NCBI GenBank assembly: GCA_013339895.1
Contig: JABACO010000101.1
Span: 1-64,000, forward strand
Reading direction: 5' to 3'
DNA length: 64,000 bases
Source: Ephydatia muelleri
Taxonomy: Eukaryota; Porifera; Demospongiae; Spongillida; Spongillidae
The first letter of the stretch is position 1, and each line of letters begins with the position of its first letter. A model generated the notes under the pieces. That model searched no databases and was not told the origin of the DNA. It worked only from the letters and a program-made list of their open reading frames with translations. Positions 47,601 through 59,600 of this stretch are shown one piece after another. A program made the position numbers and the translations under genes.

Positions 47601-50600
47601 ATCTACATGTGTACACTGTACGCTAGTAGCTTCTGATCAATACATACTTGTACCTCTGTTCGTGAACATGTACATGTGACCCAAGCCACACAGCATGCAG
47701 GGAGTGGTGTGTAAATTTACACATCACTACATGTGCATGCCATCCAAACCACAGAGCTTGTCTCAATAGAGTCTCATCGTGATTGTGTTGTAGAGATCTC
47801 ACACATAATGGAGGCACCTTCTCCATTGTTTCATCACATGTCACAATGACAGCATTGTTTTAAGTCTATCACTGGTCTCGCTGTCCTTTGTTTTACAGAT
47901 GCATTCTCATAGGACAACTGTTAGGGTGTGTAACCTCCCCTGCATAATGAAAATTGATTTCTCCGAATACTTTTTAAACAGTAATCAATTTTTAGGTTTT
48001 TGTGCATCTGAACATCGATTTATGCATTCCTATAGGGCCACTGATTGTGTGTGTGCATGTGTTGAAGAGTGAATAAAGCATTCATGTGTTTTTGCAAATA
48101 GCATCCTGTCATATACATGCAAGAGCACTGAAGTAGAATACCCTCTGGGGGTAATTATGGGATTTGTATTGCAGAATGGTGCGACTCCTCTGGTCTTTGC
48201 AAGTCATAATGGACATCTTGAAATAGTGAAGTCACTCATTGAAGCAGGAGCTAATGTCAATCATACTGCAAAGGTAGTGTAAATAAAACACAATTATTTA
48301 GGGTCCTATATTTTCACACATGGGTTTCAGTTCAGTTCAATTAATGACTTTTGCTCCAGTTGTGTGTGGATCGTGATGTACATGTGTTTATGTATGTACA
48401 GTATGTGAGGCCTGGACTAAGGGCAAAGTGGGGCCCATACAGTTCACATGGGCCTCCCCACCTTCCCCTTACCCTCTTCATGATCAGTCCATCTACCCAC
48501 CAGCTCTCCCATGAGTAGTACATGTACATTACAGGTGTGGAAGCATTGTTAAGCAAGTATGCATGTGGAAGTGAAAACGGTTATGGGAGAACATGTAACA
48601 CTAAAGCTGTATTGCATGAACAGTTTAAGTGGGCATAGTTAGACAAAGTGTCAACGGCATATAACATTTCAAGGTGGCCATTTACATTAACGAATAAACG
48701 ATATACATGTATGCACTTGGATTAGGCAACACGAGACTTGTCAGGAGATTAGTTAATGCACCGATGTTATTGATCACCCCAACGCACCCCTGCCTGGACT
48801 TTCCAAGTACTCCCATGCACACACCTAGTTGTCTCTCCCACTCTTCAAATAGGACATCATGGGCGACTCTTGAATTTGCAGTACCGTTATCATAGTGTAG
48901 GTAATACTTGAACTGTTGTAGTGCACTTCTAACCAGGCTGGTCAATGATCGCCAAATGAATAGATTAGCATATGTACACCATGGCTACCATTACACAAGA
49001 CAGTTGATTTCAGTCATGTGTGTAAAATTAATTTTTTAATTTGTTCTGGTGATACTGCTTGCCCCTTGTTTGACAATCATCATACTTCAGGAGGTCACAT
49101 AAAACTATGTACACTTCTAGCAGCTCTGAGAGTGTGAAAGCTAAACCGCGTGTGGTGAATATTTGAGATACATTTGCATTGGCTGGGGTAATATCCCTTT
49201 CTTTCTTATTCTCTCCTCCCTCCCTCACTCTCTCCCTTCCCATCTCTCTACCGTTCTTTCATTCAATGTGTTCTAACCTGCACATTGCTATACACGTGCA
49301 TGGAGGTGGTTGTATGAACAGTGTATGTTTAATATGGTTTGTTCCTTCAATCCTTACTAGAACAATACAACAGCAGTGTTTATGGCAAGTCAGGAGGGTC
49401 ATCACGGTGTAGTACTGAGCTTATTGGGAGCAGGTGCTGACGTCAATATAGCAGAATCTGATGTAAGTGATGTGATGTTTTAACGATGACTTGCAATGTG
49501 CTAAATAGTCAGCGCTTAAATGATACAGAGCCAAATGAACCTATGAACGAAGCCATATATTCGTCGCACTGTCGTACCACTAAGCCGATGGGTGGTGTTT
49601 AATTAGACCGCTACTGTATGTGCGTGGGGATGTGGGTGTGGGGTGGTATGGGTGTGGGTGTGGGGAGGTGGGTGTAGGTGTGGGGAGGTGGGTGTAGATG
49701 TGTTAATTTAGGTGTGGGTGTGATGTGGGAGGGTGTGGGAGATGGGTTCAGGTTATGGAGCATGTGAAGACAGAGGGTGTGGAAATGTAGGGAGTGTACA
49801 AGAGGTTAGTACACATACATGTACCTTGATATGTTACATCGATCATCCAAGTACTGTACACAGTATAGGTCAAATATAGAGGTCAGCGACAGTGTTTTCT
49901 CCAGTCTTTGTCCTGGTCCCATGGCAGGACTTTTCAACACTACAAATAAACATCAATATCTATTATGCCATCACAAATGTTATGCACTACAGAATGCATC
50001 ACAAGTTTTAGTATTGATTTTTCCAGTAATGTCTCATTCACAATATGAGATGTCCTCACAAAATCTACATGTGTACACTGTACGCTAGTAGCTTCTGATA
50101 AATACATACTTGTACCTCTGTTTGTGTACTTGTACGTGGGTGTGGGTGTGGGGAGGTGGTTGTAGGTGTGGGGAGGTGGGTGTGGGGAGGTTGGTATGGG
50201 TGTGGGGAGGTGTGTGTGGGTGTGGCCAGGTGGGTGTGGGTGTGGCGAGGTGGGTGTGGGTGTGGCGAGGTGAGTATGGGTGGGGAGAGACTTCTAAAAA
50301 TGAAACACTGATTGGTTTTGTGCATCTAAGAATCGATTTGTGCATTCTTATAGGGCAACTGATTGTGTGTGTGCATGTGTTGAAGAGTGAATAAAGCATT
50401 CATGTGTTTTTTGCAAATAGCATCCTGTCATATACATGCAGGAGCACCAGAATGAATGAAGTAGAATACCCTCTGGGGTTAATGATGGGATTTGTATTGC
50501 AGAATGGTGTGACTCCTCTGGTCATTGCAAGTCAGAATGGACATCTTGATATAGTGAAGTCACTCATTGAAGCTAGAGCTAATGTCAATCATACTACAAA

Positions 50601-53600
50601 GGTAGTGAAAATAAAACACCATTATTTAGGGTCCTACATTTTCACACATGGGTTTCGGTTCATTTCAATGAATGACTTTTTGGTCCAGGTGTGTGTGGAT
50701 TGTGATGTTTGGAGGTAGGTGTGGGTGTGATAAGGAACGTGTGTGAACATAGTGGGTGCATCACTTCAATGTTCCAAGAACAAGAATGCGTAGCTCAGTA
50801 TCTGTTCACCCCCCCCCCCCCCTCCCCCCCCCCACCTTTTGCACGTTCACAATGCGGGTTATAATAGACGCACCAGTGTGCTTTAAACGGGCACCATACA
50901 TGTATGTATAACATTTCATGCATACATGTATCAGTATTGCATTTGCTTGCATATTCAAAGTGATTTTGATCAACACAATATAACACATACAACTGTAGCA
51001 CTGCATGAATGGTGAGGAAGTCATTTTGTGTGCATGCATGTACATATGCACTTGTCTTCAGAGAGTTAAGCAAGTGTGCATGTGGAAGTGAAAGCTGTCA
51101 TGGCTGACTCTTGAGTTTGCAGTACCATTATCATAGTGTAGGTGAAGCCCATCTAGCCAGCCAGCCTACTCCAATCCTTGCCCACTTGGGTGCTTAGATT
51201 GCCAAAGCTTCCATGTTATGTCATTGTTGGGGGCTGTGCCATCAGAAACAAGGACCCTACTTGCTTTAGGGGTGACGTCAGCGTTAACCAGCAACTAACA
51301 CACCAAACAGCCCAACTCACAGAAATGTGAACTCATCTTTGACTCCATGAGATGGTCACACATGTACTTGCATTACTGCTGGTGGGCAATAGTTAGACAG
51401 TGTCAGCTGCACAAAACATTCCTAGGTATTAGTTAATGCACCGATGTTATTGATCACCCCAACGCACCCCTGCCTGGACTTTCCAAGTACTCCCATGCAC
51501 ACACCTAGTTGTCTCTCCCACTCTTCAAATAGGACATCATGGGCGACTCTTGAGTTTGCAGTACCGTTATCATAGTGTAGGTAATACTTGAACTGTTGTA
51601 GTGCACTTCTAACCAGGCTGGTCAATGATCGCCAAATGAATAGATTAGCATATGTACACCATGGCTACCATTACACAAGACAGTTGATTTCAGTCATGTG
51701 TGTAAAATTAATTTTTTAATTTGTTCTGGTGATACTGCTTGCCCCTTGTTTGACAATCATCATACTTCAGGAGGTCACATAAAACTATGTACACTTCTAG
51801 CAGCTCTGAGAGTGTGAAAGCTAAACCGCGTGTGGTGAATATTTGAGATACTTTTGCATTGGCTGGGGTAATATCCCTTTCTTTCTTATTCTTTCCTCCC
51901 TCCCTCACTCTCTCCCTTCCCATCTCTCTACCGTTCTTTTATTCAATGTGTTCTAACCTGCACATTGCTATACACGTGCATGGAGGTGGTTGTATGAACA
52001 GTGTATGTTTAATATGGTTTGTTCCTTCAATCCTTACTAGAACAATACAACAGCAGTGTTTATGGCAAGTCAGGAGGGTCATCACGGTGTAGTACTGAGC
52101 TTATTGGGAGCAGGTGCTGACGTCAATATAGCAAGATCTGATGTAAGTGATGTGATGTTTTAACGATGACTTGCAATGTGCTAAATAGTCAGCGCTTAAA
52201 TGATACAGAGCCAAATGAACCTACGAACGAAGCCATATATTCGTCGCACGGTCGTACCACTAAGCTGATGGGTGGTGTTTAATTAGACCGCTACTGTATG
52301 TGCGTGGGGATGTGGGTGTAGGTGGGTGTGGGGAGGTATGGGTGTGGGTGTGGGAAGGTATGGGTATGGGTGTGGGGTAGTGAGTGTAAGTGTGAAGAGG
52401 TGAGTGTGGATGTGTGGTGGTATGGGTATGGGTGTGGGGAGGTGGGTGTGGGTGTGGGCATGGAGAATCCAACTCTTGTACAAAACTTTACATACTTAGA
52501 GCCAGACTCTATCATTTCATCTTTGTTTGTCCAATCAGTTATTTTCTGTCATAGCTGTGTGGTCTGCTAAACAAATTGGAGGGTGTGGGGAGGTATGTGT
52601 GGGTGTGGTTGTGAGGAGTTGTGTGTGTGGTGAGGTGTGTGTGGGGAGGTGTGTGTGGGGAGGTGTGTGTGGGGAGGTGTGTGTGTGTGGGGGAAGGGGT
52701 CTCCCCCACTCTTCAAATAGGACATCATGGGCGACTCTTGAGTTTTCAGTACCGTTATCATAGTGTAGGTAATACTTGAACTGTTGTAGTGCACTTCTAA
52801 CCAGGCTGGTCAATGATCGCCAAATGAATAGATTAGCATATGTACACCATGGCTACCATTACACAAGACAGTTGATTTCAGTCATGTGTGTAAGATTCAT
52901 TTTTTAATTTGTTCTGGTGATGCTGCTTGCCCCTTGTTTGACAATCATCATACACTTCAGGTCACATAAAACTATGTACACTTCTAGCAGCTCTGGGAGT
53001 GTGAAAGCTAAACCGCGTGTGGTGAATATTTGAGATAAATTTGCATTGGCTGGGGTAATATCCCTTTCTTTCTTATTCTCTCCTCCCTCCCTTCACATCT
53101 CTCTACCCTTCTTTCATTCACTGTGTTCTAACCTGCACATTGCTATACACGTGCATGGAGGTGGTTGTATGAACAGTGTATGTTTAATATGTTTTGTTCC
53201 TTCAATCCTTACCAGGACAATGCAACAGCAGTGTATATGGCAAGTTTGCAGGGTCATCCTGGAGTAGTACTGAGCTTATTGGGAGCAGGTGCTGACGTCA
53301 ATATAGCAAGATCTGATGTAAGTGATGTGATGTTTTAACGATGACTTGCAATGTGCTAAATAAACAGCGCTTAAATGATACAGAGCCAAATGAACCTACG
53401 AACGAAGCCATATATTCGTCGCACGGTCGTACCACTAAGCCGATGGGTGGTTTTTTATTTTGACCGCTACTGTATGTGCGTGGGGCTGTGGGTGTAGGTG
53501 GGTGTGGGGAGGTGGATGTGGGTGTGGGCATGGAGAATCCAACTCCTGTACAAAACTTTACATACTTAGAGCCAGACTCTATCATTTCATCTTTGTTTGT

Positions 53601-56600
53601 CCAATCAGTTATTTTTGGTCATAGTCTGTGTGGTCTGCTAAACAAATTGGAGGGTGTGGGGAAGTGTGTGTGGGTGTGGTTGTGAGGAGTTGTGGGTGTG
53701 GTGAGGTGTGTGTGAGGTGAATGTGGGGAGGTGGGTGTGGAGAGGTGTGTGGGGAGGTGGGTGTGGAGAGGTGTGTGGGGAGGTGGGTGTGAGTGGGAAG
53801 GTGGGTTTGGGTGTCAAGAGGTGGTGTGAGTGTGGGTGTGGGGAGGTGGTGGGTGTGGGGAGTTAGGTGTGGGGAGTTAGGTGTACAGGTGTGATGTGGG
53901 GTGGTATGGGTGTGGGTGTGATGTGGGGTGGTATGGGTGTGGGTGTGGGGAGGTGGGTGTGGGTGTGGGCATGGAGAATCCAACTCCTGTACAAAACATT
54001 ACATAGACTCTATCAATTCATCTTTGTTTGTCCAATCAGTTATTTTCTGTCATAGTCTGTGTGGTCTGCTAAACATATTGGAGGGTGTGGGGAAGTGTGT
54101 GTGGGTGTGGTTGTGAGGAGTTGTGGGTTTGGGGAGGTGCTTTTGAGGAGGTGGGTGTGGTGGGTGTGGGGAGGTGGGTATTGGTGTGCTGAGGTGGGTG
54201 TGGACAGGTAGGTGTGGTGGTTGTGAGGAGTTGTGGGTGTGGGGAGGTGCATTTGAGTAGGTGGGTGTGGGGAGGAGGTGGGTGGTGTTTAATGTGACCA
54301 CTACTGTATGTGCGTGGGGTGTGGGTGTAGGTGGGTGTGGGATGGTATGGGTATGGGTGTGGGGAGGTGGGTGTGGGTGTGGGCATGGAGAATCCAACTC
54401 CTGTACAAAACTTTACTTACTTCGAGCCAGACTCTATCATTTCATCTTTGTTTTCTGTCATAGTCTGTGTGGTCTGCTAAACAAATTGAAGGGTGTGGGG
54501 AATTTTCTGGGTGTGGTTGTGAGGAGTTGTGGGTGTGGGGAGGTGCGTGTGAGGAGGTGGGTGTGGGTGTGGGGAGGTGGGTTTGTTGGTGTGGGGTGTG
54601 GGGAGGTGGGTGTGCTGAGGTGGGTGTGGTGAGGTGAGTGTGGGGAGGTGGGTGTGGGTGTGGACAGGTGGGTTTGGGGAGGTGGGTGTGGGTGTGGAGA
54701 GGTGGGCGTGGTTATAGGTAGGTAGGTGTGGGTTTGTGGAGGTGGATGTGGGTGTGGTCATGGAGAATCCAACTCCTGTGCTCAACATTACATACTTAGA
54801 GCCAGACTCTATCATTTCATCTTTGTTTGTCCAATCAGTTATTTTCTGTCATAGCTGTGTGGTCTGCTAAACAAATTGGAGGGTGTGAGGAAGTGTGTGT
54901 GTGGGTGTGGTTGTGAGGAGGTGTAGGTGTGGTGAGGTGTGTGTGAGGTGAATGTGGGGAGGTGGGTGTCGGGCGGTGGGTGTTGGGAGGTGGGGTGTGG
55001 GGAGGTGAGTGTGTGTGGGTGTGGCGAGGTGGGTGTGAGTGGGAAGGTGGGTTTGGGTGTGGGGAGTTAGGTGTGGGTGTGATGTGGGAGGGTGTGGGAG
55101 ATGGGTTCAGGTTATGGAGCATGTGAAGATAGAGGGTGTGGAAATGTAGGGAGTGTACAAGAGGTTAGTACACATACACATCGATCATCCAAGTACTGTA
55201 CACAGTATAGAGGTCGCCTACAGTAGGTTTTCTCCAGTCTTTGTCCTGGTCTCATGGCAGGACTTTTCAACACTACAAATAAACATCAATATCTATTATG
55301 TCATGCACTACAGAATGCATCACAAATCTTAGAATTGATTATTCCACTAATGTCTCATTCACAACATGGGATGTCCACACAAAATCTACATGTGTACACT
55401 GTACGCTAGTAGCTTCTGATAAATACATACTTGTACCTCTGTTCGTGTACATGTACATGTGACCCAAGCCACACAGCATGCAGGGAGTGGTGTGTAAATT
55501 GACACATCACTACCTGTGTATGACATGATAGCCTGTAATCACTCTGTGTACATGCCATCCAAACCACACAGCATGTCTCAACAGAGTCTCATCATGATTG
55601 TGTTGTAGTGATCACACATAATGGAGGCACCTTCTCCATTGTTTCATCACATGCCACAATGACAGCATTGTTTTAAGTCTATCACTTGTCTCGCTGTCCT
55701 TTGTTTTACAGATGCATTCCCTTAGGACAACTGTTAGGGTGTGTAACCTCCCCTGCATAATGAAAATCGATTTTTCCTAATACTTTTGAAACACTAATCG
55801 ATTTTTCAGGTTTTTGTGCATCTGAAAATCGATTTATGCATTCCTATAGGGCCACTGATTGCGTGTGTGCATGTGTTGATAGGTAAATCAAGCATTCATG
55901 TGTTTTTGCAAATCGCAAAATGCAGGAGCACCAGAATGAATGAAGTAGAATACCCTCTGGGGTAATGATGGCATTTGTATTGCAGAATGGTTGGACTCCT
56001 CTGGTCTCTGCAAGTCAGGAGGGACATCTTGAATTAGTGAAGTCACTCATTGAAGCAGGAGCTAATGTCAATCATACTACAAAGGTAGTGTAAATAAAAC
56101 ACCATTATTTAGGGTCCTAATTTTTCGCACGTGGGTTTCAGTTCAATTCAATAAATGACTTCTGCTCCAGGTGTGTGATGTACATGTAGATTGGAATTGT
56201 ATTGTGTTTATGTACAGTGTATGTACAGTATGTGAGGCCTGGACTAAGGGCAAAGTGGGGCCCATACAGTTCTCATGGGCCTCCCCACCTCCTCCCCTTA
56301 CCCTCTTCATGATCAGTCCATCTACCCACCAGCTCTCCCATGAGTAGTACATGTACATTACAGGTGTGGAAGCATTGTTAACTCTTTGAACGCCTAGTGC
56401 GCATATGCATGCATGCACACACAACCATTACACCATTCATGCATGGGTTAGATATTGCACACAAAAAAGTGTTGATCAGTCACAGCTCAATGATACATGC
56501 ATATGCTTACTGCACTTTTAACCTTATAAGTCCATGTGCAAAGTAATAATATTAATAATATGCAGAACTGGAAACTGCAAACTCCGTGGGATCACCATCC

Positions 56601-59600
56601 TGGAACCATATAATAACAATCACCCACAAACTGTAGACAAAGAACTTGGAAGTCCTCCATGCCCGCTTGGTCCTGTGTTTCAGTTTGAAGGGGCCATCCT
56701 TCCTTTGTGAACCGCATCACATTTGCGATGACCGGGTATGGGTATGGGTGTGGGGAGGTGGGTGTGGGTGTGGGCATGGAGAATCCAACTCTTGTACAAA
56801 ACATTACATACTTAGAGCCAGACTCTATCATTTCATCTTTGTTTGTCCAATCAGTTATTTTCGGTCATAGCTGTGTGGTCTGCTAAACAAATTGGAGGGG
56901 TGTTGTGGATGTGGTGAGGTGTGTGTGGGTGTGGGGAGGTGGGTGTGGTCAGGTGGGTGTGGGTATGGGGAGGTGGGTGTGGTTAGGTGGGTGTGAGTGT
57001 GGGGAGTTAAGTGTGGGTGTGATGTGGGAGGGTGTGGGAGATGGGTTCAGGTTATGGAGCATGTGAAGATAGAGGGTGTGGAAATGTAGGGAGTGTACAA
57101 GAGGTTAGTTCACATACCTTGATATGTTACATCGATCGTCCAAGTACTGTACACAGTATAGGTCAAATATAGAGGTCGGCTACAGTAGGTCTTTGTCCTG
57201 GTCCCATGGCAGGACTTTTCAACACTACAAATATCTATTATGCAATCACAAATGTCATGCACTACAGAATGCATCACAAATCTTAGAATTGATTATTCCA
57301 GTAATGTCTCATTCACAACATGGGATGTCCACAGACAGATGTTAGGTGCATCTCTCTCTGCATCATTGGGTGACATAATGTTAATAACCATTCAAAAAGT
57401 TGTAGAAACACCTGGTACGATGTTAGGTGCAGTCCAGGTGACAACTAGGTGACATACACTGCACGGATGAACCTTACTCTCAGGTCTAGCCGTCTTGGTC
57501 TCGCCAATCAACTGTTGCTGCGATAGATCTTACCGCTGCCACCAAATGGCACGGACCTACATGTATGTCTCCTTCGATGAGCTTCGCAAGGCTTGTGCAC
57601 CGAAAATAGCTGCAGATATAGTCAATAGCTTAATGCATTATCACAGGCATGCATTGCATAGCATAGCATAGCCTTTAAGTACTACTACGAACATGAAATC
57701 AGTAGCACCTGGCCTAACCAGGGTTCAATTACAGACAATAGTCTTATGGGCTAGCTATACAACCCAAGTTCGCTCTCACCGATGCAGTATCTAATTAACA
57801 CGTCCAATTTCCGGACTCCACTGAGTTCACAATCCCTCACAGAAAGATGTCATCTGTAACACTAAATAAAGATAGTTGCATCAATGAATGAATTAGTCTT
57901 TTTCTAGAACGATTCATCTGAGGTGAGGGAGGTAGGGAATGTGTCTAAATTTGCTCACACAACTGTATAGACTGCTTCAGTATGGTTTCTAAATAAGTCA
58001 TTTGGTGTAGTACAAATGTATGTTGAAACGTTTTCTCTCATATTGATAGCTACCCATATGTAGACTGAACTAGTGGCATCAGAAGGACATTCAAAATGCT
58101 ATGAAGCAGATAAAATTATAAATACAAAGTACACAAGCTGTATTATATGAACAGTTTCAATGATGTTAAGCTGTTCATAGTTTGGCAAACCTCTACTAGG
58201 CACACGAGAATAGCTTTACTTGTCAGGAGATTAGTTAATGCACCGATGTTATTGATCACCCCAACGCACCCCTGCCTGGACTTTCCAAGTACTCCCATGC
58301 ACACACCTAGTTGTCATCCATATTAGAATACTAGCACATATGGATATGAATATCTCGGCATGAGGCCTCTCTGCTTTCCGGAGTATTTTTTCTCTAATGG
58401 AGATGTGGCAGAATATGTTCTCAATTCAACACTGCATCACAGAAATATGTGTTTGAATTGTGTGTATGTGGCTACAAGATCATGTGGGGCGTAAGGCATT
58501 GCATGTGGTGCATTGAGTAGTGGATGCTCCATAGTATGCATTGTTGATTGGTGATGTGTTTTGCTCCAGGTGTGTGTGGATAATGAATAGCCTATCATAA
58601 ATATTTGTGGATCCCAACAGCATTGCACATATAATAATGCCATACAGGCTTCCACAGCTTAGCCAGTTTGGCATGACCAAGTCACTAAATTAATAATCTG
58701 CCGTCCATGTACCTAATATGAGACTAAGCCATGTGAGGTCAGTTAGCGGATGTAGCAAGCATGATATATGTATGAACACCTGTACATTAATGCACTGTTT
58801 GGATGCATATCCTTCTGGAGATTAGGGTACAACTAGTCATTTCTGATGATGCACGGTGAGCTTTGCACATTCAATGCAGGGAAGGGTTATTGCGTGCATC
58901 ACATTCATATAGAGTTCCAGCCATTCTGCTAATTGGCCTGATATTAGTGGGCATCTCTTAGTCCTGTGAAAGATGTGCAATCATGTTTAGACCCTTATTT
59001 GCAGGACCCTCCCACCACATTCGTCATATCCATGTTTTGAATACTACACTCACATAGGGTACTTACCTGCCAACAAAGATCATGTCTATTGTATGTGCTC
59101 TAAACTTTATAATAGCCATGTGGCTTACAAAAATATGCTAGCTAACCAGTTGCCATTACTACTACTAAATAAAATGCACAAAGGCTTATTTTGTAGTATA
59201 AACAAACAACTTCCACATGATTTATAGCTAATTACACAGTAGATTTGTGCATTTGTTTGCATACTTTTATACCACAAAAGAAGACATGCAATTTGTATTT
59301 TTCAGAATGGGGGAAACAGCCCTGGACATAGCCATGAGAAAAGGTCACAGTGAAATAATAGAAGTATTGAAGAGTACTTCTCAAAGCAAGGTAAAATGCA
59401 CATTAGACCATCTAGCAATCTGCAATATTACCTATGTTATTTATAGCTAATTACACAGTAGATTTGTGCATTTGTTTGCATACTTTTATACCGCAATTGT
59501 CATGTTATGGACCTTTCTGAAAATAAAAATTGCATGTCTTTAGCTGATGTCACACAGTCATGGAAATAGAGGGGGGGGGGGCACCTTTAAAAGTGGTATT

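Larger units (their letters stand above)
37869..57320 (+). repeat. Ankyrin P/Q tandem array (gene B introns and exons)
   Basis: Direct repeat of units measured P to P: 37869-41691 (3823 bp, 2971 without an 852-bp insertion), 41692-44613 (2922), 44614-48174 (3561, about 2790 without a 765-bp insertion), 48175-50502 (2328), 50503-55985 (5483, with an extra Q sub-unit and expanded satellites), and a partial unit from 55986. Each full unit holds a P exon, a conserved 1.9-kb intron, a Q exon, a solo Tc1 end, GT minisatellite, a conserved tail and usually a hAT fragment. Confidence 0.95.

Noticed and set aside
40058-55122. Many minus-strand frames rich in H, T and P
   Set aside because: Reverse translation of GT satellite blocks; not separate genes.
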